Positions 1 through 11,419 of a DNA stretch of 64,000 bases are shown in pieces. The notes below the pieces were generated by a model that saw only the letters and a program-made list of their open reading frames with translations, was not told where the DNA came from and did not search any database. Source of the DNA: Cichorium intybus (Eukaryota; Streptophyta; Magnoliopsida; Asterales; Asteraceae); NCBI GenBank assembly GCA_023525715.1, contig CM042012.1, forward strand, positions 41,459,528 through 41,523,527. The letters run 5' to 3'. Position numbers and translations under genes: made by a program. Every line of letters begins with the position of its first letter. Position 1 is the stretch's first letter.

Positions 1-406
1 CGGAGTCAAAGAGCCTTGGGGTCGATTTCACACCAGGTCTTCGCTGCTTTTTTCGACCTAAGAGCCTATATTTATAGTTGCAAAAATCTCGAGACCGCGC
101 CGCGCATAAGTGGATCCCGCGTCGCGCGTAGGGGTTTATCCCCGTTTTATCGGCATTTGAATTCTTTCCACCGCCTCATACCCACGTCGCGCCTTGATGA
201 ATTCCGCGGCACGCATACGTATTTGCCTGATTTTGCCTTGATCTTCAAACTTCTTCCAAATTGTATGCTTTTGGTCCCTGTTTTCATTATTTCTTTCCAA
301 ACAAGTGCTGGCACGAAAAGTGAGAATACCACGATGTATATGATATAATTTCACTAAGAATAGGGCTCAACAACGACTAAAATATGTGATATTACTAGGC
401 GTTTTT
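1..406 (-). repeat. 3' LTR of the Athila-type element (partial)
   Basis: Nearly identical to 5274-5677, including the GC-rich stretch around 95-220. Homology ends at ...AGGCGTT. The last four bases of the intact LTR (GTCA) are replaced here, so the inner edge is mutated or rearranged. Confidence 0.8.
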
Positions 407-1372
407 AATAGATTTTAACTAAGACTCAAACAATTTTTGACTGTGTTCAGTTTCAAAGCTTATTCCTTATGAGTTAGAGTGAAATAGTTCATGAAAACAT
501 AATCGGAATGTTCTTTGGAATTCATGGCTTTCTAGAGAACCCTTGATTACAAATTTTCTGTCCACAATGAAGTGTACGTACTCATTCAGATTCTAAAGGC
601 CATAAAAGAACTATCCATGACTTTCGATGTTGTCCGTGTAGCGAGCTTTCAGAAATACCATCCCAGACCAGACGATCTTAGATGGCAAGGTGCATAAGCC
701 CCACCCATTTTAGTCTTACCGGCTCGAACAACAAAGGTCACTGATTGACAGTCCCTTCCAAAATCCCAAACTTAAAACGGTCCAATCTTCTAGACTCATA
801 AAACTCAACTTATTTGACTAAACTAATAGCATGATTACAACTACATAGTATTTCTCGAAAAATACTAATGCTATAAACAATCACAAACTATTCAATTCAA
901 AATTATAACCTATTAAAAATTTTGAAAAAACTGCTAAAATTTTGAAAATCGGTCATTTCCGCAAAAATTTCAAAAACTACTCTTTCGACCGTCCACACCC
1001 TACACTTAAAATCGTACAACGTCCCCGTTGTTTAAAAATTATTTAGAACAAGGGAGAAAGAGTTACCCCTTTGGACGGTAGATCGCTTGGTTGGTGCTCG
1101 GTGTCATAGGTACAAATACGAACAAAAAGGTCCTCGATTTCGCATTCTGGAGTTGTAGTGCAACAGTGAACACGCCGGTAGTCAAGAAAAGTGGAGGGGG
1201 CACGGTGACCCCACACTTGCTTGAAACAACTCCTCATTTTGGTATCACATGCATGACTCATAAAAAAGATTAAACGCAAACAAACAAACTAAAATATAAA
1301 CAAACAAAATATAGAAAGTGTCATAAGTATAGTACAGATACCCAAAAGAAGAAAAAAAATAAGAAAAATACA
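407..1372. other. Non-coding 3' part of the Athila-type element
   Basis: No coding signal was found on either strand. By position it should hold the 3' untranslated region and polypurine tract, but no clear purine tract could be picked out next to the LTR edge. Confidence 0.5.
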
Positions 1373-2565
1373 TCAATCGCCACCTGGTGGCCTGGAAGAT
1401 CCTGCCTCATGATCGTGGGCTCGGGCTGGGAATGGTCGGGGGCGGTTTCCCTGTTGTGTGGCTAACTCCAAAAGTACCCCTCCGATCCACTCCAACTGCT
1501 CCTCCATCCTAGCGACCCGATCCTGCAATCGCCTCAGCTCTGTCGCCTCCTCCTGCTGTGGCTGTGGTGCTGGCTCTGCTGGTGCTGCCGGTCTCCGGTG
1601 TCTCCTTCCTGGCTGGGCGTAAGCTGGCTGGGTGTCCCGGGGTGCCTCAGTCTCCACCCTCACGAACTGACCTGGGCGCTGCTGCTCTATAAGCCCCATG
1701 TTCTCCAGGGCTCGCACCGTAGTGTGAGTTGGAGGTAAAGTAGTCAAGGATGCCACAACGGGAGCAGTAAGGATCCGGTACGAACGGGCCAAGCGGGTGA
1801 TATAATGCCCGCGGGCCAGAGGACTGTTGGATGATGCACCCGTCGCACGGTTGGAAAGGGAGACGGCTAGAGCGAACGGGAGGTGAAGGAACCTGGAGGG
1901 GTCAAGGAGGACCTAGAGATATGTCATGTCCTCACCGGACACCTTCTGGCCCCTCCCTGTGCATGATGGTGGTGTAGACGATGCGGTGCATGAGCCAGTG
2001 AAGCGGATCTCGGAGATGGCTCTCCCTGGATGTCCTCGCCTCATAGAACACATTGGACAACGGTGCCCAAACCTCTGCATTGGCAGCCCTGGCGGGCTGT
2101 CCCTGAGTGCACGCCAGAAAAACTGCATGAAATGGCGGTGCTGGAGGTCTGTCTCTGTATAAATGCCGGTGCGCCTCCTAAACTCCCGGAGATTGCACTC
2201 CCTGTGCACTCCCCCAATCTAAACCGTACCAGTCTGGAACGGGCCTCTGTCGACCCCGGTGCAAAACGGACAGTAGATAGGAACTCCAAAAGAAGCTCGG
2301 TGTATACCGTGTCCTCCTGGTTGGCCATAAGCCTATCCCAGCCTCAACACGTGAATGAAGCATCCCCGTGGGTCCATGTGTGGTGGAGGAATGGCTCGAT
2401 CTCTCCCCAAAGCCCCGCGTCTCTTAGGATATCTCTATCAATGATCGTCGCCTCAAGAACCCGGCGACCTACAAGTGCATCCCTCCTGCTGGAAAACTCA
2501 ACAGAGCTATCCAATCCCTCAGGGAAGTGGAGAAACTGGTGGTCTAGTCTGAACGACATCTGCAC
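1373..2565 (-). pseudogene. ATHILA ORF1-like protein relic
   Basis: Translated on the minus strand, the segment contains blocks such as FLHHTWTHGD, NQEDTVYTELLLEFL and RRTGIYTETDLQHRHF, which I recognise from the ORF1 protein that plant Athila retrotransposons carry downstream of pol (ATHILA ORF-1 family). The role of that protein is not established. The C-terminal third (about 1373-1792) is proline- and glutamine-rich with a short heptad-like stretch (residues near LRRLQDRVARMEEQLEWIG), suggesting a coiled coil. The frame is broken by an in-frame TGA at 2341-2343, a frameshift near 2205-2215 and a stop at 1910-1912, so no complete protein is made. It lies where the extra ORF is expected, between the deleted pol region and the 3' LTR. 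Confidence 0.7.
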
Positions 2566-3309
2566 AAAAGAAATTTTTTTGCAATTTAAGTCCTTTTCTT
2601 CCCCACCGCACCGCGACGCGGCCCAAGCACAATGGCGCGGCGCGGCGAGCGGCTGTTTCCAATTCCCAACCCAAAATCACGATTTAACCTGTTTGAACTC
2701 AATCCAACCACACTACAAGGTAGCCTAAGTACTGACTAACTCATCTAGGGTCGTTATTTGGCAAAATAAACACCCTACGAGTCAGCATTGGCGATTTCTA
2801 AGTTTTTGAGTTTTTTGGAGAAATCAACCAAAGCAACTGCCTAATCACTAGTTTTAGCAAGTAAAAGCTAGTTAGAATGACATACCATGGTGGCAAGAAT
2901 GAAATGAGCAAGAAAAAACACGAGAAATTTTCGATGATCAGAGCTCTGCGGCGTAGTGTGTGAATAGTGTCGCGGCTTACCTTATTATCGACAGAAACCG
3001 ACCGATCGATTCCCGCAGCGCGGATATGAGTGAACCGCGGCGCGCGTACCCCCAAATCAACCCCTGCGCATCGGGTTGGTTTACGATCCCGTGGCGCACA
3101 ATTTTCCTGACTACGACGCGGTCATCAAAAATCCAAAATCTTCAAAACAACCCTACACTTGCGTTGGACCAATCATACCTGCAAATGACGATGATATAAT
3201 CTTCCTAATTACTCCTTAGAATACAGATCCTAACCTATGAAAAGATGGGTTGCCTCCCAACAACCGCTAAGTTTAACGTCTTCAGCCAGACGTATTATTC
3301 CTTCTACAG
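2566..3309. other. Non-coding spacer of the Athila-type element with GC-rich islands
   Basis: Contains GC-rich islands at about 2600-2660 and 2940-3130 with repeated GCGCG words, similar in style to the GC-rich block in the LTRs. No convincing coding potential. A phrase near 3240-3290 (GGTTGCCTCCCAACAACCGC) is one I associate with Athila elements. Confidence 0.45.
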
Positions 3310-4602
3310 CTATGGTGGATCGTACGCCTTCTTCCTTTGCTGATTTTCAGTCACCACCATCCCTTCGTTGTCCCAATGTTCCTCAAACTTTCCTGGGTCG
3401 AATGGCATGCCGGTCCTTCTGCTGCTGCCCGGTGGCTGTTTGTTGATTAATTCCCGTGAGTGTTTAAAGGTAGCTTTGAACCTCCAAGCTCGGTCCTTCC
3501 TTCTGCATCTCTTCAAGGTCAAAGGCTTGACATGAAGCGCGCCCATTGTCGCTTCCAGTAGTTGTTCCATACCTCGTTTGTTAGTGTCTCGCATGCTATC
3601 TTCACGTTGCAATTTTGGCTTGCAGTACCAATAAAAATTTTCCAATTGAATAGGATCGGAAGGCAACAAATCGGGATGCTTCCATATATCCTCATCGATG
3701 GTATTTATCACATCTAATTTTTCATTCATGAATAAATCATGAGTGGCGATAAAATCATGTTTATTGTTTTCAAAGACCAACTCGTCGGCCTCATCTTCTT
3801 GATCATCGCCCAATAGGTGGATCGGGATCAAGAGTGAGCGACTGGTTTCATCTGGTGGTGGTATAAAGTCACCCATCACCAGATCCTTACTTTCAACTTT
3901 TTCAAAATTTTCACAAATTACAGGGTCGGGGGTAATATTGTCATCTACACCCCCTTCCCCAAAAAAATCGGCAATTTCAAAATTTTCAGGAATCGTTGGG
4001 CTGGGATCTGTACTGTCACTTACAGCCCCCTCCACAACATCCTCATCAACCAAATTGTCTGGTGATGGTATAGATTCACATATCACGATATCAACATTAC
4101 TAATACTTTCAAAAACATCAAAAACTTCAAAGGTTGCTGAGTCAGGGGTAGCATTGTCACCTACAACCTCTTCCTCAACAACCGTTTCGACCATCTCAGT
4201 GGTCTCTTGACTTTCCCAAGGTGTATACCCTTCCATCACATATTCAGATGATGCAGGTCCACAAACCATATCATTGGTAGAAAAAGTACTCACCTCAGGT
4301 TCTGGCAACGGTGATGAACATTTCCAACTTTCCTCTAACTCATCTAAAGAAGCTTGCAATCTTACAAGAGCATCAGCCTGATCCTTCTGCACTTGGTGGG
4401 TGTTATACATGAGTACCCAAAGTCGGGCCCAAATTGCAGGATTTTCAGGTTGAGATGACTCTTCGGTCTGCCTTCCATTGTCATCGAATGATCCATTGTA
4501 GCAATCATCCTCGTAATAGGTGTCGGCCGGATTTTCATAATACTCATAATATTGATCCGGGTACATGTAATCGTCTATTATGAAGACGTACACATACCAC
4601 AA
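3310..4602 (-). CDS. Acidic 430-residue ORF of the Athila-type element, unknown function
   Basis: This is an uninterrupted reading frame that starts about 75 bases inside the primer binding site, where gag would start. The N-terminus is rich in tyrosine and acid residues (MYPDQYYEYYENPADTYYED; that internal methionine is an alternative start). A short helical segment follows (LWVLMYNTHQVQKDQADALV), then a long acidic region (about residues 120-290), then a basic C-terminal third (LKRCRRKDRAWRFKATFKHS). I see no zinc knuckle, protease or polymerase motif. It may be a diverged or captured gag-like protein. It is the only long open frame left in the element, which is notable because the downstream ORF1 is broken. 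Function is not assigned. Confidence 0.5.
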   Translation of the reverse strand: MWYVYVFIIDDYMYPDQYYEYYENPADTYYEDDCYNGSFDDNGRQTEESSQPENPAIWARLWVLMYNTHQVQKDQADALVRLQASLDELEESWKCSSPLPEPEVSTFSTNDMVCGPASSEYVMEGYTPWESQETTEMVETVVEEEVVGDNATPDSATFEVFDVFESISNVDIVICESIPSPDNLVDEDVVEGAVSDSTDPSPTIPENFEIADFFGEGGVDDNITPDPVICENFEKVESKDLVMGDFIPPPDETSRSLLIPIHLLGDDQEDEADELVFENNKHDFIATHDLFMNEKLDVINTIDEDIWKHPDLLPSDPIQLENFYWYCKPKLQREDSMRDTNKRGMEQLLEATMGALHVKPLTLKRCRRKDRAWRFKATFKHSRELINKQPPGSSRRTGMPFDPGKFEEHWDNEGMVVTENQQRKKAYDPP

Positions 4603-4675
4603 ACCAAAAAACTAAAATCAAACATCAAAAATCAGAAACTAAGTCCTACAGATCACCTACTCTCAAGCTTACAAC

Positions 4676-4693
4676 TCCCCGGTAACGGCGCCA
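4676..4693 (-). promoter_or_regulatory. Primer binding site, tRNA-Asp type
   Basis: On the minus strand the sequence TGGCGCCGTTACCGGGGA follows the LTR after a short spacer. It is almost complementary to the 3' end of plant tRNA-Asp, the primer typical of Athila elements, and it sets the element's direction. Confidence 0.8.
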
Positions 4694-4698
4694 AAATT

Positions 4699-5681
4699 TG
4701 ACATCGCAGCGGTCGTCATGCGGTCATAAATAAGAAAATACCTAACACACACACTTAGCACAGTGGAAGTCAGGGTCGATCCACAGGAGTTACGTGGTCG
4801 AGACAGGTGACAGATTTCCAACTGCAGTGTCACGTTATAGTCAGAGGACCTAGTTCCTAACTTTTTCCAAAACAATCCCAAAATAACATAAACTAAAACA
4901 ATCCCAAGCAAGCATTAACTAAACTAAACTACTAACTAAACCTTGTTACCTACTGAAATCAGAAGTACATCTCCAATTCAGAAGCAATTAAAGGCAATCC
5001 AAACATCAAACACAATCCAATTACTCAAAAATCATTCACAAGCATAAATACCGAAAAACTAAGCAATTAACATAAACCAAATGATTCTCATTAACCAAAT
5101 CAGATCCAACAGGTTCAAAACAGTAACCAAACTTATTAAAAACAGAAACAAAGACTCAATGTCAATGGTTGTCACTCCCAAAGACACTAGCAACTATCAC
5201 TAACTATTTAACTAATTGAAAATTAAAGATAAAAACATGAAAATACCAAAAGATGGTTGCTGAAGCTAAATCTCGGAGTCAAAGAGCCTTGGGGGTCGAT
5301 TTCACACCAGGTCTTCGCTGCTTTTTTCGACCTAAGAGCCTCTATTTATAGTTGCAAAAATCTCGAGACCGCGACGCGCATAAGTGGATCCCGCGTCGCG
5401 CGTAGGGGTTTATCCCCGTTTTATCGGCATTTGAATTCTTTCCACCGCCTCATACCCGCGTCGCGCCTTGATGAATTCCGCGGCTCGCGTACGTATTTGC
5501 CTGATTTTGCCTTGATCTTCAAACTTCTTCCAAATTGCACGCTTTTGGTCCCTGTTTTCATTATTTCTTTCCAAACAAGTGCTGGCACGAAAAGTGAGAA
5601 TATCACGATGTATATGATATAATTTCACTAAGAATAGGGCTCAACAACGACTAAAATATGTGATATTACTAGGCGTTGTCA
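4699..5681 (-). repeat. 5' LTR of the Athila-type element
   Basis: 983 bp. It begins TGACA and ends TGTCA, a perfect 5-bp terminal inverted repeat, and abuts the primer site on its left. Its right half matches positions 1-406. Confidence 0.8.
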
Positions 5682-6849
<1,168 letters not shown>

Positions 6850-6854
6850 AAGAC

Positions 6855-7160
6855 TGTTGAGTGTGAAGCCACTCTTGTGGTTTGTCAAAGTTTGTGAATG
6901 TGAAGTTGGTGAAGTCAATGGTTGGTGAAGTTTGATTTCACATTTCACAATTCACACTACCTTCTCATATGTATAAATAGAGCTTCAGTTGAAGAGATTT
7001 ATGTACCACACCACAACAATGTAGTTGAATATAAATTCCTAGTTACCCGCCGTGGACGTAGGTCAGTTTTGGATCGAACCACGTTAAATTCTTGTGTTCT
7101 TAATTTGTGAGCTGAGTGTGTGAGTTTAGTGTTCGTATGCTAAGTGTCTCGATCATAACA
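6855..7160 (+). repeat. 5' LTR of the small copia element
   Basis: 306 bp, TG...CA ends, with a TATAAATAG promoter box near 6970. It matches 8909-9229. Confidence 0.93.
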
Positions 7161-7162
7161 AG

Positions 7163-7175
7163 TGGTATCAGAGCC
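7163..7175 (+). promoter_or_regulatory. Primer binding site, Met-tRNA type
   Basis: TGGTATCAGAGCC two bases after the 5' LTR, the standard copia primer site. Confidence 0.92.
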
Positions 7176-7388
7176 TTGGTATAGCTCCAGATGGTGATTT
7201 TCAGTTTTTGGTTGAAAATTTTTTTTCAACAAAAACAATTTTGGTGTATGCCGTTGGAAAGGTCTCGTTCCAACGATTCCGAAAATATAATTTTTGGAAT
7301 TTTTTGACCATCAGAAGACCTCCAAATCGCCGGTCAAACGTTCGCCGGAATAGTGACCGAAGAAACCAGATCGCCGGAGAAGACGGCC

Positions 7389-7500
7389 CTGTAGCGCCGG
7401 AGTCTACCGGAGAAGGTGACACTGTAGCGCCGGAGTCCGCTGGAGAAGACGACACTGTAGCAGTTCACTGTAGCGTCCTGTAGCAGTTCACTGTAGCGGA
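7389..7500. repeat. 33-bp tandem repeat built on CTGTAGCGCCGGAGTC
   Basis: Units start at 7389, 7422 and 7455 (period 33). The third decays into shorter CTGTAGCAGTTCA repeats. It lies inside the interior of the small copia element. Confidence 0.8.
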
Positions 7501-7511
7501 TTTTCAGAAAA

Positions 7512-7720
7512 TTGCAAAACAGGTCCCTGAAGTTCCAGAATTTGCAAAACAGGTCCCTGAAGTTCCAGAATTTGCAAAACAGGTTCTTGTACTTCAGAAA
7601 AAGTGCAGTTTGGTCCCTAAACTTCAGGAAAATTGCAGTTTGGTCCCTGAACTTTAGGAAAATTACAGTTTGGTCCCACAACTTTGTCAAAGTCGCAAAA
7701 CAATCACTCCAACATTTGTT
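7512..7720. repeat. 30-bp minisatellite, about seven units
   Basis: Units start about every 30 bases from 7512 (7542, 7572, 7601, 7631, 7661, 7691). The consensus is close to TTGCAAAACAGGTCCCTGAA and then GTTCCAGAAT. The later units change CAAAACAGG to CAGTTTGG. Because 30 is a multiple of three, both strands stay open across the array. Confidence 0.85.
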
Positions 7721-8101
7721 TTGGGCAGTTTAGCCCGAAAATAATTTGGGTGGGGATTATATTTTGCAAATAACGAGCCAAGAACAGTCGTTAAGTTCAG
7801 ACAAGGCTTCGTTTAGTGAAGATTGAAAAGTTGGTGGAAGACGCAGATTGAGGCTTTATGTGTCAGAAGTTCAAGATGTGGTATTGGTAAAGGGAGAAAA
7901 TTAGAGAATTACAGAAGATCAGACGTTCAGACAAATCCAGCGATGATAAGAGTTTCAGGGGTTCAAGAACAGATCATGGGATGAACAGATCAAGTAATTA
8001 AGAGAAAATCCGTTTTCAGTAGATCCAGCAGTGATTAGAAAGTCAGCAGACTTAGGTGTAATCACGGGATCAGAAAGTTCGGTGTTATTCATGACGTTGA
8101 G

Positions 8102-8428
8102 GTGTGGACATTCTTTAGAGTCGATGTCCAAATAGAGAAAATTCTGCGTCTGAGAATGTGTCTGGGTTTGATGCATTGGGACTCAGTGGAAGGCAGTGAA
8201 GACTCTTGGGTCAAGAATTCTGGTGCTTCATTTCACGCTACCCACAGCAGTGAAGCACTGCATAATCTGAAAGTTGGAGACTTTGGAAAGGTAAGACTTG
8301 TGAACGATGAATGTTCGCTGTATATGGTCGGATTACCGTCTGAGGGAGTGACCGTCCCAGTTCAGAAGAGAAACAAAGTCCGGTTCACAGAATCTCATGG
8401 GCAGAAGAGGGTGACCTTTTGCAAGTAG
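8102..8428 (+). pseudogene. Copia gag-pol remnant with a mutated protease active site
   Basis: The segment SWVKNSGASFHATHSS followed by LKVGDFGKVRL matches the start of the copia aspartic protease and the following pre-integrase region. In active enzymes the catalytic triad reads D-S-G or D-T-G. Here codon 8216-8218 is AAT, giving N-S-G, so the protease would be dead. Downstream it jumps directly to a basic stretch (PVQKRNKVRFTESHGQKRV) and stops, showing that integrase and polymerase were deleted. Further scraps of frame continue to about 8880 without recognisable domains. Confidence 0.65.
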
Positions 8429-8908
8429 GAAGCCTAGAGCTACAAGGAAGATTCAGGTTGAACGAGCATGGAAAGGTTCAGAAAAATCAGTCGAAGGATA
8501 TTGTGGCAATAAGAGCACAAAGTATTGTTTCAGTTGCAGGGTTTTGCAACAGTGGGAGCATAGGTCGTGTTTCAATCATAGGTCCAGGACGACAGTGGAT
8601 TTAAAACCAGTTTTCAGCTGTAAAAGTATCTCCGTTTTTGATAACTTGCTAAATATGGAGAGTGTTGTTGTTTGTTCTCAGATTGTTCCAGGATTCGGTA
8701 GTTCGTTTTCAGTGGGAGCCGATAGGGACAGAGAACGGGTCAAGGGCAGTTTAAGTCATGACGAACATATTGAAACTCATGGGAGTTTTAACGGGTCTTT
8801 CAGGTTAACTGATGAGAAGGCCGGGGTAACTAAGAAGGAGTTTACGGAAATACAAAAGCCACAGTTGAAGCACAGGTGAAGATTGTTCCGTGGCTTCAAG
8901 TGGGAGAT

Positions 8909-9229
8909 TGTTGAGTGTGAAGCCACTCTTGTGGTTTGTCAAAGTTGGTGAATGTGAAGTTGGTGAAGTCAATGGTTGGTGAGTCCAAGGTTGGTGAAGT
9001 TTGATTTCACATTTCACAATTCACACTACCTTCTCATATGTATAAATAGAGCTTCAGTTGAAGAGATTTATGTACCACACCACAACAATGTAGTTGAATA
9101 TAAATTCCTAGTTACCTGCTGTGGACGTAGGTCAGTTTTGGATCGAACCATGTTAAATTCTTGTGTTCTTAATTTGTGAGCTGAGTGTGTGAGTTTAGTG
9201 TTCGTATGCTAAGTGTCTCGATCATAACA
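8909..9229 (+). repeat. 3' LTR of the small copia element
   Basis: Matches 6855-7160 with few substitutions but carries a 15-bp extra copy (TGGTGAGTCCAAGGT) near 8975-8990, so it is 321 bp long. Confidence 0.93.
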
Positions 9230-9234
9230 AAGAC

Positions 9235-9834
9235 CCCCAATAAAACATCCGAAAGAATAGCCGATTTGTAACATGTACGTTTGCCATCTCCTCGGCGTCA
9301 GAATTAGCAAGGAATTGTCCCTAACACATTTTACTCTTGGGTGATATTGAATACCCCCCCCACCCCCCTATGTATGTGGGTGTGACGTGTGTGTTGTGAG
9401 TTGACATTTACACACATATGTCACATTATGATGAATTGTTTTACCAATATGCTTTACTCTTTTCTTTGTCAAAGAAATTAGTTGCACAATGCGAGAGATA
9501 TTTTGAATAAACCTTTTATAATATCCGGGCAAACCATCAATTGTTTGTTTCCATTAATACATGCTTAAGAGTGTATTTCTCAAAGAAAACGTTTATATCA
9601 TACCTGGAACTCACTTCTTTCCGACATGTCTTACCAAATTATTGGAGAATAATGATCTAATCCGTAATATGTTTCATTGAATTGATATATATTTACAATG
9701 CAAATGTGCTTGCATATTATTATATTTATCTCATTGGCTCTTCTACAAAAAGGTTTAAGCAAGTAGGGAAAAAAAAACAATCAATCTATTTTAAAATTAA
9801 AAGGAATATCTATGGGTAGATACGCACACTAAAC
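9235..9834. other. 3' flank of the CBF gene, no gene seen
   Basis: Downstream of the CBF-type gene in its own direction, so it should contain that gene's 3' untranslated region and polyadenylation signals. A C-run near 9354-9367 and AT-rich DNA are visible, but no coding signal. Confidence 0.45.
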
Positions 9835-10479
9835 CTAGAAGCTCCATAAAGACTCGCCGGCACAAAAGTCCGTGTTATCCCCGTAGTTACCATATCCGAC
9901 CGCCTGAGGAGGCGCTACCATCAGTCCCTCGGCCATGCTGGCAAAAAATCCGGGCATCTGGAAATTATCCTCTTCATCAACGTAAAACTGAATCTCCGGC
10001 AACTCCTCCGTTTCCGAAATCTCCTCCGCATCGTCCGTGTGTCTGAAAGCCTCCGCCGCTTCTGCTGCGGCCTTTTGTATATCATGTATATTGTTCGACT
10101 TGGGGATCGGCAGCCGCCAAACCGAGTCAGCAAAATTCAAACAAGCCGATCGCCCCCTGAAGGCGTAAGCAGCCACGTCATGTGCCCTGGCGGCCATTTC
10201 AGCAGTCGGATGTGTCCCTAGCCACACCCTCAACTTCTTGTTGGGCTCTCTCACCTCACAAACCCACTTACCGTTATCCCTCATCCTCACTCCCCGGTAC
10301 ACCGGGTGTCGAGTCTCTCTAAACTTTTTTCTTCCGGCTCTCTTTTTTGGGTTTAGTGAAGCCAATTTGACATCTAGTTCAGCAGCCGCACCCCCGACGT
10401 TACCTCTTCTGCAATTTGAGGGAACATTTTCCGATGACAATGAAGGATATGAGTTACATGATTCGATGAAGGCATCCAT
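9835..10479 (-). CDS. CBF/DREB1-type AP2/ERF transcription factor
   Basis: Intact, intronless 214-residue protein, the usual length for this family. Order: serine- and asparagine-rich N-terminus; the CBF signature [16 protein letters not shown] (residues 44-59); the AP2 DNA-binding domain (about 60-117, [19 protein letters not shown]...RGRSACLNF) with the Val (73) and Glu (78) typical of DREB proteins; the second CBF signature as DSVWR (118-122; most members have DSAWR); an acidic activation region (about 148-172); and C-terminal LWSF (usually LWSY). Such proteins bind the CRT/DRE element (CCGAC core) in the nucleus and switch on cold-, drought- or salt-response genes. The start is the first ATG, and the TATA box lies about 146 bases upstream. 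It is the only intact host gene seen in the window. I infer the DREB1/CBF subgroup from the two flanking signatures, but cannot assign an orthologue number. Confidence 0.95.
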   Translation of the reverse strand: MDAFIESCNSYPSLSSENVPSNCRRGNVGGAAAELDVKLASLNPKKRAGRKKFRETRHPVYRGVRMRDNGKWVCEVREPNKKLRVWLGTHPTAEMAARAHDVAAYAFRGRSACLNFADSVWRLPIPKSNNIHDIQKAAAEAAEAFRHTDDAEEISETEELPEIQFYVDEEDNFQMPGFFASMAEGLMVAPPQAVGYGNYGDNTDFCAGESLWSF

Positions 10480-10624
10480 ATATATGTTGATAGTACTGTT
10501 TGCAAGTTATCGGTGGAGTTACTGTTCGTAGGTTGTTTTTGGAAGTTATGACTTATGAGAGAACTTATGTTTTGCTGGTAGTGTTTGTGAGTGACTTTAA
10601 GTGGTTGATATGCCAATCGCGAGG

Positions 10625-10633
10625 TATATATAG
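10625..10633 (-). promoter_or_regulatory. TATA box of the CBF-type gene
   Basis: CTATATATA on the minus strand, about 146 bases upstream of the start codon. This leaves a leader of about 110-120 bases if transcription starts some 30 bases downstream. Confidence 0.6.
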
Positions 10634-10639
10634 TCATTT

Positions 10640-11231
10640 GTGGAGCGTCTAGTGGATATACAAAAATTAGCTGGGAGATTGCGTGGTGGAGGACGAAGGC
10701 TTAACCAAGGGAACCTTTTTTTTTAACGCGTGATATTTTGCAGAGTAAAGTCAAAATTGTCGCTACAGTATTGCGTAATTTACAACTTTAGTCCAATTGA
10801 TTCCGATGCTGCAATCCTTGTACAAAATAGTTTTGTGTAACAATCATGTCTAATTTTATACACTGTGTATCTATCACAACATATGGTTGGTTATTTTAAT
10901 CATTTTACACCATTTATCTTCCCTCTATGTCGTTTCTTGATATTTTGAAATATTAATTTATAATACTAATTGAAATCACATAGATTGTTAATAAAACTAC
11001 ACATCAAAATCATAATCATTGTTCAAATCAAACCCTAAACCCATTTTTTTAAAATCAAAATCTTAACCATGATGCATTTTCCATTATCACAATAAATAAA
11101 CATACTCAATAATAGATTTATGAGAAGAAAAAACAGAGATATTTGTTTTAGCTTATATGTTAATTACGGATTCAAATGAAAAGGTTAACACTGCTACCAA
11201 AAGACACATATTATGTAAAATGCAGGTAATA
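10640..11231. other. Upstream region of the CBF-type gene, no gene seen
   Basis: AT-rich DNA that should contain the distal promoter of the CBF-type gene. No transposon end, reading frame or clear element was recognised. Confidence 0.4.
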
Positions 11232-11257
11232 TTATGTAAGAACTAGGGGACACATAC

Positions 11258-11396
11258 TAGCATCAGGAACCAACATGGAGACATACATGCCATCATCAGG
11301 CTCACTAGTAAAAAGATTTGTGTGGGTTACTGAAGCATCTAAGCTCTCCAAATCATCACAAGAATCTTCTGACATGCTTTCCATATTAAATCCCGA
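11258..11396 (-). other. Possible orphan exon
   Basis: On the minus strand a short open stretch reads MESMSEDSCDDLESLDAS and continues for about 20 more residues with balanced composition. It ends at a good splice donor (GTATGTG, 11251-11257 reversed). A possible acceptor CAG lies upstream. I recognise no family, and no neighbouring exons could be joined to it. Confidence 0.2.
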
Positions 11397-11419
11397 TAAC
11401 ATTAACATATATGTCATAA

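Larger units (their letters stand above)
1..5681 (-). mobile_element. Non-autonomous Athila-type Ty3/gypsy element, truncated by the window edge
   Basis: The element reads right to left. Its 5' LTR is 4699-5681, a tRNA-Asp-type primer site lies just inside it, an acidic open reading frame follows (4602-3310), then an ATHILA ORF1-like relic (2565-1373), then the inner part of the 3' LTR (406-1). There is no recognisable protease, reverse transcriptase, RNase H or integrase between the primer site and ORF1, so it cannot move by itself. Athila elements normally carry gag-pol followed by an extra ORF in the env position. Here the order is kept but pol is missing. The far end and any target duplication lie outside the window. 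Confidence 0.75.
6855..9229 (+). mobile_element. Non-autonomous Ty1/copia-type LTR element
   Basis: Complete 2375-bp element. LTRs are 6855-7160 and 8909-9229, both TGTTGAG...ATAACA. The primer site is TGGTATCAGAGCC at 7163-7175 (initiator Met tRNA type), and the purine tract AAGTGGGAGA ends right before the 3' LTR. Perfect 5-bp target duplications AAGAC lie at 6850-6854 and 9230-9234. The 1.75-kb interior has two minisatellites and a short copia protease remnant but no integrase, reverse transcriptase or RNase H. It must have been mobilised by an autonomous relative. Confidence 0.93.

Noticed and set aside
3938..4210. Ser/Thr-rich frame on the + strand
   Set aside because: Shadow of the acidic frame on the minus strand, lying opposite its acidic codons.
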